Under the pieces are notes generated by a model. The model was not told the origin of the DNA and searched no databases. It saw only the letters and a program-made list of their open reading frames with translations. The position numbers were made by a program, and so were the translations under genes. Shown piece after piece: positions 51,345 through 60,027 of a stretch of DNA of 64,000 nt (positions within the stretch are counted from its first letter, which is position 1; each line of letters starts with the position of its first letter). The DNA is from Chryseobacterium lactis (GTDB lineage: Bacteria > Bacteroidota > Bacteroidia > Flavobacteriales > Weeksellaceae). The stretch spans positions 5,208,001 through 5,272,000 of the forward strand of contig NZ_CP033924.1 of assembly GCF_003815875.1 (NCBI RefSeq), given 5' to 3'.

Positions 51345-51785
51345 TTACTTTATTTCCTTACAATTTTCTTTTCTTCTTGTATCAATAATATATTGAATTT
51401 TCCATTCATTATTTTGTTTGACCAATTGAAAGCTATTAGCTCCACAATGTGATAATTTACCCTTCAGATAAAAAGAATAAGGAGTAAATACACTGGCCAG
51501 ATTTCCGTCTGTATGAACTGCTTCTATCGTAATTTGCTCGTCAAGATCTCCTTTTGGAAATTTAGAAACAGAGCTTATAAAATCCGGTATGCTGTCACTC
51601 TTTACCATCCCTTCTTTTGTGATAGTTTGAAGAATTGCATTTTCTGTAAATACAGATTTTAATAAGTCTGTATCAGCATTTTTCATCGCAAGAAATAAGT
51701 TACGGATGGGCTTTTCAATTTCCGGATTCTTTTGACCAAAACAGGATATACTGAGCAATAAAAATAGGATGGTAATCTTATTCAT
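51345..51785 (-). CDS. Secreted NTF2-like (DUF4440/SnoaL-type) protein
   Basis: The 146-residue protein has a signal peptide (MNKITILFLLLSISCFGQ) and an NTF2-like cone fold: IRNLFLAMKNADTDLLKSVF then TENAILQTI, and strands ending SFQLVKQNNEWKIQYIIDTR. Members vary from enzymes to binding proteins, and the family alone gives no function. It lies 18 nt before the VOC gene on the same strand. Confidence 0.75.
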   Translation of the reverse strand: MNKITILFLLLSISCFGQKNPEIEKPIRNLFLAMKNADTDLLKSVFTENAILQTITKEGMVKSDSIPDFISSVSKFPKGDLDEQITIEAVHTDGNLASVFTPYSFYLKGKLSHCGANSFQLVKQNNEWKIQYIIDTRRKENCKEIK

Positions 51786-51870
51786 GGGAATACTTTATGT
51801 GTTTATTGGATATAAAAATAAGGAAAATATGTTTTGGCTAAAGCCATTTGATATCTTTAATAATAAAAAG

Positions 51871-52163
51871 TGGGCTAAAGCCTACCCCTATTGAATTCCC
51901 ATAGCCCTGAATTCTTTTTATGCAACAGCCATTTTACAAAGATCTGGTTGCAAACCGCTTAAATTATTGTGATATTTGTGAAAACATTCGTGCAATTTGT
52001 GTTTAAATAAAAAGCAACCTAAAGACCACTGTTATTGAATTCCCATAACCCTGAATTGTTTTTATGCAACAGCCATTTTACAAAGATCTGGTTGCAAACC
52101 GCTTAAATTATTGTGATATTTGTGAAAACATTCGTGTAATTTGTGTTTAAAATAAAAAAAGCA
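51871..52163. repeat. Intergenic repeat array with two 118-bp direct copies
   Basis: 51890-52007 and 52034-52151 are direct copies of the same 118 bp (from ATTGAATTCCCATA to ATTTGTGTTTAAA), differing in about three bases. Each is preceded by a degenerate (G)GCTAAAGCC-like word (51872, 52014), and a third such word (GGCCAAAGCC, 52164) was the target of the IS. No open frame or spacer pattern; 51786-51870 shows nothing. Not CRISPR-like. Confidence 0.85.
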
Positions 52164-52173
52164 GGCCAAAGCC
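52164..52173. repeat. Target-site duplication, left (GGCCAAAGCC)
   Basis: The same ten bases follow the right end of the insertion sequence (53511-53520). Confidence 0.9.
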
Positions 52174-53510
52174 TAGTGGTGGTCGGAAGAATGTCCGACC
52201 ATTTTATTTTAAGTTTTAAAGACTTTATCAGGATTTCCACCTGCCCCTATTATTAATATGGATATGGCAAGGTTTCTTATCTCCATAGCAAATCTTCTTT
52301 TGGCTGTTTTATATCCTATATTATTTGCTTTTTTATAGATCAGTATAAGCATAGCTGTAATAAGAGTCATGTAAATCATTACTTCTATACCATTTTTATT
52401 GAGTGAAAGAAGATGACTTGCATGAAGTTCCTGTTTTAGAAATCTAAAAAAAACTTCAATATCCCATCTTTTTCGATAATAATTCGCAATATCTTTTGCA
52501 GAGATTTGAAAGTCATTGGTCAGAAACCAAAATTCTTTTTCAGGTTGCTGTTTGCTGCTTACTACAACCAATCTGAAATGTGTTTCAATTTGTTCCTCTT
52601 TATTATAAGTTTTCCCTTTTTGAGTTGGGACAGGTTTTGACGAATATAGCTTTACTAAACTGTCTTTTATCAGTACAATTTCTCCTAAGTCGATATTCTG
52701 ATCTTTTTCAATAAAAGACTTTATTTCTTCATGTTTTCTATTTTCTTTAGATCTTATAACAAAAAACACCCCTTTATCATCAAATTCTTTCATTCTTTGG
52801 GCAGAACCCAATCCTTTATCTATAATATAAATATTGGCATGTTCTTTTTCTCTTTTCACATGTTGCAATACAGCTTCAGAAAGAGCATTATCTTCTGCAC
52901 AGTATTTGGGAGTATTGTAAATTTCAACTCCACAAGGAAGTAGTCCATCAAATAAGACACTGTACTTAATAAATTTCTTACCTCCGTTTTGAGCAATGCC
53001 TTCTTTTAATTTTCCAGCGGCTTCACCAATAACAGTGCTATCTGTTCTTATTAAATCATATTTTTCTCTTTCTGCCGGGTTATAGGAATCACAGAACATA
53101 TTATAAATACAATCGTAGATTTCTTTAAAGTATCCTGAATCGATTTTCGAAAGCCTCTCAGAAATAGAACTGCGTATGACAGTTTCAGTTTCATCAAGAT
53201 TGAATAAAGCCTTAAATACAGGATCTTTAAATGTGTCTTCCAGTGTTCGCTGGCTTAATTTTTCACTGCTGGTAATGGCAAATAACAGAAGATAAAACAT
53301 CTTTCTGCCTTGAAGAACTTTAGAATAATGATCTACTTTAGTATTGGCTGAAAGATGGGATAAAAGGGCTTCAGGAATAAAGCTTAACAACTGGGAAACT
53401 GAAATTTTGTGTTCGTTGAAAATGGACATATTAATAAGTATACTTATCAAAGATAAAACTTAAGTAACCAAAAATGAAAATCGGAAGAAAAAATCTTCCG
53501 ACCACCACTA
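52174..53510 (-). mobile_element. Complete IS4-family insertion sequence, 1337 bp
   Basis: Both ends carry the same 17-bp terminal inverted repeat, TAGTGGTGGTCGGAAGA (52174-52190, and its complement at 53494-53510). It is bracketed by a 10-bp direct repeat, GGCCAAAGCC. Target duplications of 9-12 bp are usual for the IS4 family. One intact transposase frame fills the element on the minus strand. Perfect ends and target copies indicate recent insertion. It hit an intergenic repeat array and disrupts no gene. Confidence 0.95.
52209..53429 (-). CDS. IS4-family transposase
   Basis: The ATG at 53429 gives 406 residues; the frame is open 21 nt further to a TTG. The catalytic DDE triad is visible: Asp130 (DLIRTDSTVIGE), Asp204 (YIIDKGLGSA) and Glu325 in the YREK-type motif YYRKRWDIEVFFRFLKQEL. 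The N-terminal LSFIPEALLSHLSANTKVD region is typical of this subgroup in Bacteroidota. It cuts and pastes the element through its 17-bp ends. Intact, so probably active. Confidence 0.95.
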   Translation of the reverse strand: MSIFNEHKISVSQLLSFIPEALLSHLSANTKVDHYSKVLQGRKMFYLLLFAITSSEKLSQRTLEDTFKDPVFKALFNLDETETVIRSSISERLSKIDSGYFKEIYDCIYNMFCDSYNPAEREKYDLIRTDSTVIGEAAGKLKEGIAQNGGKKFIKYSVLFDGLLPCGVEIYNTPKYCAEDNALSEAVLQHVKREKEHANIYIIDKGLGSAQRMKEFDDKGVFFVIRSKENRKHEEIKSFIEKDQNIDLGEIVLIKDSLVKLYSSKPVPTQKGKTYNKEEQIETHFRLVVVSSKQQPEKEFWFLTNDFQISAKDIANYYRKRWDIEVFFRFLKQELHASHLLSLNKNGIEVMIYMTLITAMLILIYKKANNIGYKTAKRRFAMEIRNLAISILIIGAGGNPDKVFKT

Positions 53511-53520
53511 GGCCAAAGCC
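53511..53520. repeat. Target-site duplication, right (GGCCAAAGCC)
   Basis: Second copy of the ten target bases; rejoined to the left flank it restores a GGCCAAAGCCCGCTCC word like the other units of the array. Confidence 0.9.
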
Positions 53521-53547
53521 CGCTCCTATTCTATATATGTTATTTTT

Positions 53548-54603
53548 TTAAAACCTCATCACATCCTTCACCACTCCATTCTTCTGCGTGTGCTGTAATA
53601 ATTCAGCTTCAATAAATGCTTTGATCTGGTCTTCAGAATCATTTCCAGGGAACAAAAGATGAACGTTAGCTCCGGCATCCAGGGTAAAGAATAGCGGAAG
53701 TCCAGTTTCTCTTCTAAAGTCCCAGATTTTGTTGATCACTTCCAATGTTCCTGTTTTCATCAGAATAAAAGCAGGATCACTCATCATCATCATGGCATGG
53801 AGAGTAAGCGCTTCATGTTCGACCAGTTTTATAAAACGTTCCATATCGCCACTTTTCAGAACCTCTTTCATTGGAACAAAATTTTCTCTTGCTTCCTGAA
53901 ATCTCCTTTCTGCATAGGGATTTGTATTCATCAAGCCATGTCCTACTGTAGAGGATACACTTTTCTGACCTTCATGAATTAATAAAACCCAATCATTGAA
54001 ATTTTTAAAGATCTCATGAATTTCCGTTTCAGGATAAGGTACTGCAAACAAATCGGAACTTCCTTCAACCTCATCAGTTTCTCCCCAGACAATAAGTCCG
54101 TTGTATAGACTTCTGCAGGCACTTCCACTTCCTAGCCTTGATAAAAAAGAGGCTTTTCTCAAAGATTCTTCTTTAGAAATTTCTCCGGTAAATGTTTCAT
54201 CCAGCTTCATCAAACATTTTGCGATTGCCCCGAATCCTGACGCAGAACTCGCAATACCTGAGCTGTGCGGAAAGGTATTCTCAGTTCTGATGATATATCT
54301 TCCTTTTAAGATCCACGGAAGATATTGTTCTATATTTCTGAAATATTTTTCTATTTTTTCAGCAAATTTCACTTCTTCATTTCCTGACAACAAAGTCTGC
54401 ACTGAAAAAGGCTCATTTGCTATAAACTCCATCGAAGTATTGGTCTTACAATGATTCAATGTATAACTAATACTTGGATTTGCAGGAATCTGGTCTGCAT
54501 ATTTCCCCCAATATTTTATCAGAGCAATATTAGATGGGCAGCTTTCTGTAACTGTTTGAGTATGGATTGTAAAATTCTCTTTTCCTATAAATTGTGTTGT
54601 CAT
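53548..54603 (-). CDS. mvaD: Diphosphomevalonate decarboxylase
   Basis: The 351-residue GHMP-family enzyme starts with the substrate-binding SCPSNIALIKYWGKYADQIP, then PANPSISYTLNHCKTNT, the phosphate loop FPHSSGIASSASGFGAIAKC, and SRLGSGSACRSLYNG. It turns diphosphomevalonate into isopentenyl diphosphate using ATP. The mevalonate route is usual in Flavobacteriia. It lies alone between the IS and a copy of the 59-bp repeat; other pathway genes are outside the window. Confidence 0.95.
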   Translation of the reverse strand: MTTQFIGKENFTIHTQTVTESCPSNIALIKYWGKYADQIPANPSISYTLNHCKTNTSMEFIANEPFSVQTLLSGNEEVKFAEKIEKYFRNIEQYLPWILKGRYIIRTENTFPHSSGIASSASGFGAIAKCLMKLDETFTGEISKEESLRKASFLSRLGSGSACRSLYNGLIVWGETDEVEGSSDLFAVPYPETEIHEIFKNFNDWVLLIHEGQKSVSSTVGHGLMNTNPYAERRFQEARENFVPMKEVLKSGDMERFIKLVEHEALTLHAMMMMSDPAFILMKTGTLEVINKIWDFRRETGLPLFFTLDAGANVHLLFPGNDSEDQIKAFIEAELLQHTQKNGVVKDVMRF

Positions 54604-54634
54604 AGCTTAATTTCGGTAATACAACTTCTTTTTT

Positions 54635-54693
54635 AACCACCCCGTCAAAAATTCTTTGAATTTTCGCCACCCCTCCGGAGGAGGGGAATTCTT
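54635..54693 (-). repeat. 59-bp dispersed palindromic element, copy 2
   Basis: Reverse orientation; identity with copy 3 continues for about 11 more bases (GTTGAAGACGT outside the core). It lies between mvaD and the acyl-CoA ligase gene. Confidence 0.9.
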
Positions 54694-54770
54694 ACGTCTT
54701 CAACTTATATATTAGTAAGAATTGGAGATTTTTGCAAAGCTTAATATGTACTGTACGGTTTACAAGTTAA

Positions 54771-56540
54771 TTAATACATCTTCTCGATGATATCTGCATA
54801 TTTTTTAATCACCACATTTCTTTTAACCTTCAATGTCGGGGTGATTTCTCCGGTATTGATGTCAAATTCTGCCGGCATCAGGGTGAATTTCTTCACTTTC
54901 TCATAGTCGGCAAGGTGGTTTTGTAATTCTTTTATTTTTTCTTTATAAAGGTTGATCACCTTGTCATTTTTTACAGCTTCTTCCCAATTGGTGAAAGGAA
55001 TATTATTCTTTTTAATATAGTCCTGTAAAAATTCAAAGTTCGGTACAATCAGAGCGGAAACAAACTGTCTGCCTTCGGCAATCAACATGATCTGCTGAAT
55101 AAAATTATTATTGGTCAGAAGGTTTTCGATTTGTTGCGGGGCAATATATTTTCCGTTGGAAGTCTTCATCAGGTCTTTAATTCTGTCTGTAATGACAAGG
55201 TTTCCATGTTCGTCAAATTTACCGGCATCTCCCGTTTTAAACCAACCATCTTCAGTAAATACTTTCTGAGTTTCTTCAGGACGGTTGTAGTATCCTTTCA
55301 TAATCCCATTTCCTCTGGCCTGGATCTCATCGTTTTCTCCGATACGGATTTCTACTCCCGGTAATGGCTTTCCACTTGTTGCATGCTCGAAATGAGTTAA
55401 AGGGAACAGCGTTAATGTTGCGGTTGTTTCTGTCAATCCGTATCCAACGGTTATGTGGATGCCCACAGATTCAAAAAACCGGGTTACTTCAGGTGACAGA
55501 GAAGCGCCACCACAAGGTAAAAACCAAAGTCTTCCACCCATTTTTTCTTTGATTTTGCTGAATACCAACATATCCGCAACGGATTCTTTTATTTTTAACC
55601 CCAATGGAATTGGTCTTTCATTTCGTCTCAACTCTGCAGTTTCCCATCCGGTTTTCAAAGCCCAATCGAATATTTTTTTCTTGAACGATGATCCCTCCTC
55701 TGCCTTCTCCAAAACTCCTGCATAGACTTTCTGAAAAAATCTCGGAACCGTACACATAGCAGTTGGCTTTACCTCCTCCAATGCTTTGGCTACATTTTTC
55801 GGATCCTCAAGGAAATAAACCCTTGCCCCTCCATAGAGACAAAGCAAGCTCCAGCTTCTTTCAAAAACGTGGCTTAATGGTAAAAATGCAAGGGAAAGTT
55901 CTTCTTCAAATTTTTTAAATTCAAAAAATTCAAAGTGAGAATCAAAAGCCTTGATAAAATTCCCATGGGTAAGCATTACTCCTTTTGGGATACCTGTGGT
56001 CCCTGATGTATAGATCAGTGTTGCAGTATCGTCATTGTCTTTTTTACAGATTTCCAGCTCCTGGGAAGCTTTTGCTATAAAATCTTCGAGGTAAAAACTA
56101 TTGAATTCTTTCTTGATCCACACTGCTTTTTTAGAAACAATAATGGTTTCAAGACGGTTATTTTCTTTATTTAAAATTTCAAGACAAGCATCATATTGAG
56201 CCTGATTACCCACCAAAACCGCTTTCGCTTCAGAATCACTAAGAATATATTCTGCCTGCTCGGCGTTATTCGTTGAATAAATGGGAACAGTAATCGCCCC
56301 GATCGCCATAGCAGCCAGATCAACGATCATCCATTCTGATGAATTGTCCGAATAAATGGCTACTTTATCACCATCCTGAATCCCTGAACTTCTTAATGCA
56401 TTAGCCGTTTTAAAGATAATTTCACTGAATTTCTTCCAACTCAGCTCTTTCCACGCTGCATCTTTCTTTTTAAAGCCAATAGCAGCTTTTATAGGGTGCT
56501 TTTCTACATTTTTAAGGATAATTGCCTCTGCAAGATTCAT
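54771..56540 (-). CDS. Long-chain fatty acid--CoA ligase (AMP-forming)
   Basis: The 589-residue ANL-family enzyme has the AMP motif TATLIYTSGTTGIPKGVMLT, FLPLSHVFERSWSLL, the adenine motif GYGLTETTATLTLFPL, WFKTGDAGKFDEHGNLVITD and the C-terminal DRIKDLMKTSNGKYIAPQQI typical of long-chain acyl-CoA ligases. It activates fatty acids in two steps through the acyl-adenylate. It overlaps the SDR gene by 4 nt (ATGA), so the two are translated together. Confidence 0.92.
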   Translation of the reverse strand: MNLAEAIILKNVEKHPIKAAIGFKKKDAAWKELSWKKFSEIIFKTANALRSSGIQDGDKVAIYSDNSSEWMIVDLAAMAIGAITVPIYSTNNAEQAEYILSDSEAKAVLVGNQAQYDACLEILNKENNRLETIIVSKKAVWIKKEFNSFYLEDFIAKASQELEICKKDNDDTATLIYTSGTTGIPKGVMLTHGNFIKAFDSHFEFFEFKKFEEELSLAFLPLSHVFERSWSLLCLYGGARVYFLEDPKNVAKALEEVKPTAMCTVPRFFQKVYAGVLEKAEEGSSFKKKIFDWALKTGWETAELRRNERPIPLGLKIKESVADMLVFSKIKEKMGGRLWFLPCGGASLSPEVTRFFESVGIHITVGYGLTETTATLTLFPLTHFEHATSGKPLPGVEIRIGENDEIQARGNGIMKGYYNRPEETQKVFTEDGWFKTGDAGKFDEHGNLVITDRIKDLMKTSNGKYIAPQQIENLLTNNNFIQQIMLIAEGRQFVSALIVPNFEFLQDYIKKNNIPFTNWEEAVKNDKVINLYKEKIKELQNHLADYEKVKKFTLMPAEFDINTGEITPTLKVKRNVVIKKYADIIEKMY

Positions 56541-57550
56541 TTCTTCAGCTTTTTGTCGTTAATATAATTGTTCAGGTGAAAGTCGATACTTTCTTGTATG
56601 GGAATAAACTGATAGTTCAGCTTCTCGGTGACTTTGTGATTGGAAATGGTATTGAATGAAGATATTGCTTCTATATTGGATTTTGTAACCATTTTTAATT
56701 TGGGGATCAGCCATCCGAAAAGAGTATTGGCTAATCTGCCGATATTCAATACTGATTGTGAAAGTACTTTTGCATCCTTCAGGCCTAATCGTGTTCTGAT
56801 TTGTTTGGCCAGTTCAGTAAATTTTTTGTTTTCGGAAACAATGATGAATCTTTCTCCAAAAATATTATTTTCCATCAGCTCAATGGCAGTTTTTGCAACG
56901 TCTCTTACATCCACATAGGCGGAACCTCCGGAAAATGTAAAACCATTATCTTCAAAAGTAGAAAAAAGTTCTCCGCTACTTTGACTCCAGTTTCCGCTTC
57001 CAACGATCATTCCCGGATTGATAATAATGACATTCAACCCTTCTGCGGAAGCTCTCCACACCTCCATTTCAGATAAATGTTTGGAAATAGCATACGCCGA
57101 ATGCTCTAATTTTGGATTAAAATCAGAATCTTCATCCAGTTCTCCTTTTTCATTAAAATTATCTAAAACAGCGACAGAACTTACATGCAGAAATTTTTTA
57201 ACCTCAGATCCTTCACAGGCAAACAACAAGCTTTCTGTACCTTTGATATTGGTATGATACATTTCTTTTTCATCTTTCGGATGAAAGCTTACTTTTGCGG
57301 CACAGTGATATACTTCTTCTACGCCTTTTAACGCAGTCTGTAAAGAATCAGAATCATCAAAATTCACATCGACCCATTCGATTTTATTGAAAAAATCGTC
57401 AGGATTCTCCGTATAAAAGCTGTATGAATGCCTTACTTCGTTTAAATTGCTACCCGGTCTTTTGGAAGCACGTACATTTTTACCTCTTTTAAGAAGCTCC
57501 AGCACGATTATTCTCCCCAGGATTCCGGTAGCGCCCGTTACAAAAACCAT
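56537..57550 (-). CDS. NAD(P)-dependent epimerase/reductase of the extended SDR family
   Basis: A 337-residue extended SDR with the Rossmann motif VTGATGILGRIIVLELLKRG, the active-site YAISKHLSEMEVW (Tyr/Lys) and VIIINPGMIVGSGNW. It resembles dihydroflavonol-reductase or 3-beta-hydroxysteroid-like reductases. Coupling by ATGA overlap with an acyl-CoA ligase suggests a lipid-related substrate, perhaps reduction of an acyl or keto compound. That is inference. Confidence 0.85.
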   Translation of the reverse strand: MVFVTGATGILGRIIVLELLKRGKNVRASKRPGSNLNEVRHSYSFYTENPDDFFNKIEWVDVNFDDSDSLQTALKGVEEVYHCAAKVSFHPKDEKEMYHTNIKGTESLLFACEGSEVKKFLHVSSVAVLDNFNEKGELDEDSDFNPKLEHSAYAISKHLSEMEVWRASAEGLNVIIINPGMIVGSGNWSQSSGELFSTFEDNGFTFSGGSAYVDVRDVAKTAIELMENNIFGERFIIVSENKKFTELAKQIRTRLGLKDAKVLSQSVLNIGRLANTLFGWLIPKLKMVTKSNIEAISSFNTISNHKVTEKLNYQFIPIQESIDFHLNNYINDKKLKK

Positions 57551-57861
57551 TAATTATTTTACTTGATTGCTGACTAAAATATGACAATATTTTCTATCCG
57601 GCAATTCTTCAGGTTCCTGCAAAAGTTCCTTTGAAAAACTGCTTTTGCAAATTTGCGATTTTTAAAGCATAATTCAATTTAATTTAACCAATATTATCAT
57701 TCCTGAAATCACAAAAAATGAAGTTGGAAGACAAAATATCTACGTTTTAATTCACAAAGTATTTTGACGATTATAAGGTCTAGGTTTCAACTTTCACATA
57801 TAAAGTTACCACTAAGTATTCTCACCATCTCTAATTTCACCTATATTATAGTTGAAGACGT

Positions 57862-57920
57862 AAGAATTCCCCTCCTCCGGAGGGGTGGCGAAAATTCAAA
57901 GAATTTTTGACGGGGTGGTT
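57862..57920 (+). repeat. 59-bp dispersed palindromic element, copy 3
   Basis: Same element in plus orientation, preceded by GTTGAAGACGT as in copy 2. The rest of the gap 57551-57861 shows no gene or clear signal. Confidence 0.9.
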
Positions 57921-57929
57921 TCAACGCAA

Positions 57930-57967
57930 AAGTCCTGAAAGTTTTAAGTTAAAAACCATCAGGACTT
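57930..57967 (-). terminator. Terminator of the graspetide operon
   Basis: AAGTCCTGA (57930-57938) and TCAGGACTT (57959-57967) form a 9-bp stem with a 20-nt loop; on the minus strand TTTT follows. It starts 22 nt after the ester-ligase stop. Confidence 0.7.
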
Positions 57968-57988
57968 CTATATTTAAAATGACTATTA

Positions 57989-58993
57989 TTAAGCCATTAC
58001 CATATTATTTCTTCTTGGAGCTTTGTCACAAAGAACGTCTGCAATGCTTTTAGAAATCATATTTCCTTCCGTAAGGTTATCTAACCAGAAAAATTCTCCT
58101 GCTGCATTGATTTCAATGAAATAATATTCATCTTCAGGAGAAACAATCATATCAATAGCACCATAATCTACATGGTAAACATCCAGCAATTCCAGCAGCT
58201 TTTCTTCAACATCTTCTGGAAGCTCTGTTCTTTTCCACTTATCAATCAGATTAATGCCATCTTTTCTCCAGTCTACTTTTGCATCTTCAGACTGTTGAGA
58301 ATCGATTTCGAATGCATATACATCTCTGCCGACAATGGTAATGCGAAGCTCTCTTTTCTTTTGAATCATCTTTTGAAACTGCATCGGGCAATATAAAAGA
58401 GAATCCAGTTCTTCCAGTTTATCTTCACTTACCACATTGGTAAATACTACATTTTCTACCCCATCTTCATAGATCGCAAAACCGGTTTGCATTTTGGCTA
58501 TAACATTCTGATGTTTTACAATAAATTTTTTGGCTTCTTCAGGGTTGTTGGTAAGACAGGTTTCAGGAATGGTAAGTCCTATTTTATGGGCAACTTTCAG
58601 TTGTTCTTCCTTACTGTCAAGCCTTCTGTAAACACTTGGTTTCCCTAATGAATAAGTATCAACGGATTCAATAAACCCGAAAAGTGTATTACGGATCTCA
58701 CCCATTGTAGCGCCATAAAATTTACCCTCGATTTCCTCTTTCAATCCATTTCCGATATTGTAAGCCCTTCTGTACCAAACTGCAGAAATATCATCTAAAC
58801 GGTACTTTTTATCTGCTGTTTCAAGAATGCTTACCCATTCTCCATCCTGAAAAACAGTTGATAATTTGTTTTGTAACGGGTATAGGTCAACATCAAAACG
58901 GATGACTTCATAGTTATTTTGCTCAACATACTCTGTTACTTTTTCAATGGAAAAATTATCTAAAGTATGGGTTATAATTAAAATTTTATTCAT
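57989..58993 (-). CDS. mvdD: Microviridin-type ATP-grasp ligase, ester-forming (MvdD/MdnC-like)
   Basis: Start at 58993 (MNKILIITHTLDNFSIEKVT) gives 334 residues; the longer frame has an unlikely tail. The sequence follows MdnC/MvdD closely in order: ISAVWYRRAYNIG, VYRRLDSKEEQLKVAHKIGL, LYCPMQFQKMIQKKRELRIT and YGAIDMIVSPEDEYYFIEIN with AAGEFFWLDNL. MvdD-type enzymes form the two omega-ester bonds (Thr-Asp and Ser-Asp/Glu) in microviridins. Its start overlaps the MvdC-like stop by 8 nt (ATGAATAA), so the ligases are translated together. Confidence 0.88.
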   Translation of the reverse strand: MNKILIITHTLDNFSIEKVTEYVEQNNYEVIRFDVDLYPLQNKLSTVFQDGEWVSILETADKKYRLDDISAVWYRRAYNIGNGLKEEIEGKFYGATMGEIRNTLFGFIESVDTYSLGKPSVYRRLDSKEEQLKVAHKIGLTIPETCLTNNPEEAKKFIVKHQNVIAKMQTGFAIYEDGVENVVFTNVVSEDKLEELDSLLYCPMQFQKMIQKKRELRITIVGRDVYAFEIDSQQSEDAKVDWRKDGINLIDKWKRTELPEDVEEKLLELLDVYHVDYGAIDMIVSPEDEYYFIEINAAGEFFWLDNLTEGNMISKSIADVLCDKAPRRNNMVMA

Positions 58994-59942
58994 GGAAATT
59001 AATTCTTTTAATAAGATTATCGGCAATTCTTTCTGCGATGGGAAAGTTCAGTTCTTTCTGTAACATTCCCCATTCTCCCTGCGGATTGACTTCCAGGAAA
59101 TAATACTTCCCATCTCTTCCTTTGATCATATCGATGGCTCCGATATACAGTCCCATTTCTTTCATCATCGAGGTAAGGTTTATTTTAATATCTTCAGGTA
59201 ATTCGTAGGCTGACCAGAAATACCCTTCACGTGAAAGCCTCCAGTCGGCATTTTCACTGTTATTGATCTTTCCGGTAAAAAAATCACCATCTACATAGAC
59301 AATTCTCAATTCATATTCTTTTTCAATATAAGGTTGGAAAATCATCGGGCAATAGGCAATATCCGAAAGATGTTCAAGGGATTCTTCCTCAATAACTGTT
59401 GTGGAAATCATGTTTTCCCCACTCATTGTTTTTGCTGTTACGCCATGAAGTTTTGCAATCGCTTTTCCTTTGCAGTATTGATAAAAAAAAGCGTTTATTT
59501 TTTCTTCATCATTAGAAAAAATAGTTTGAGGAACCGTAAGGTTATTTTTGTGAGCTATTTTCAGCTGAAACAACTTATTTCCATCCACTTTTTTTTCATT
59601 TTCGTAAGGATTAATCCATGGAATATCTTCTAAGACCGTGATCAGATTAGATCGGAGACTTCCATATTCGTTCAGGAAAATCTTTTCATACTCCTGATCA
59701 AGTTCTTCAGGAATGCTTATTTTCCAGGCTTTTCTGTGCCAGACTCCTTTGATGGTATCAGAATGAATGGTATTACCGCATTCATCAGTTAATTCAAATG
59801 AATTTTCATCCACACTGATCTTCTGAAGATGATTCAGCCTGTCAGAATTCAACCTGAAATATGGAATATTTTGAGAGGTAAGGTATTCGAAAAAAATATC
59901 AATATTATAAAAATCCTGTGAATGGGTGATGCAGAGAATCAT
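58986..59942 (-). CDS. mvdC: Microviridin-type ATP-grasp ligase, amide-forming (MvdC/MdnB-like)
   Basis: The 318-residue protein starts MILCITHSQDFYNIDIFFEY and has the ATP-grasp parts IKGVWHRKAWKISI, LAYCPM-type IAYCPMIFQPYIEKEYELRI and the ending FLEVNPQGEWGMLQKELNFP that marks MvdC/MdnB rather than MvdD. MvdC-type enzymes close the omega-amide between the core Lys and a Glu. It follows the precursor gene by 85 nt across a terminator-like hairpin and precedes mvdD with overlap. Confidence 0.88.
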   Translation of the reverse strand: MILCITHSQDFYNIDIFFEYLTSQNIPYFRLNSDRLNHLQKISVDENSFELTDECGNTIHSDTIKGVWHRKAWKISIPEELDQEYEKIFLNEYGSLRSNLITVLEDIPWINPYENEKKVDGNKLFQLKIAHKNNLTVPQTIFSNDEEKINAFFYQYCKGKAIAKLHGVTAKTMSGENMISTTVIEEESLEHLSDIAYCPMIFQPYIEKEYELRIVYVDGDFFTGKINNSENADWRLSREGYFWSAYELPEDIKINLTSMMKEMGLYIGAIDMIKGRDGKYYFLEVNPQGEWGMLQKELNFPIAERIADNLIKRINFHE

Positions 59943-59955
59943 TTTGCCGGTTGTA

Positions 59956-59989
59956 TTAAAAAGGGAAACTTAATGTCTAAGTTTCCCTT
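59956..59989 (-). terminator. Terminator-like hairpin between graspetide precursor and ligases
   Basis: AAGGGAAACTTA and TAAGTTTCCCTT form a perfect 12-bp stem with a 5-nt loop; on the minus strand it is followed by TTTAATAC. Since ligase genes follow without an evident promoter, partial read-through (an attenuator) is the simplest reading, giving more precursor than enzyme. Confidence 0.8.
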
Positions 59990-60027
59990 ACTATAATGTT
60001 GTTGTATATTACTAAACAGTGCTGATA

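Noticed and set aside
51890-52151. Possible CRISPR array
   Set aside because: Only two long (118-bp) direct copies with a 26-bp gap; no short repeats with regular spacers and no cas genes.
52174-53510. Insertion sequence disrupting a gene
   Set aside because: Removing the IS and one target copy leaves a non-coding repeat array; no reading frame is restored.
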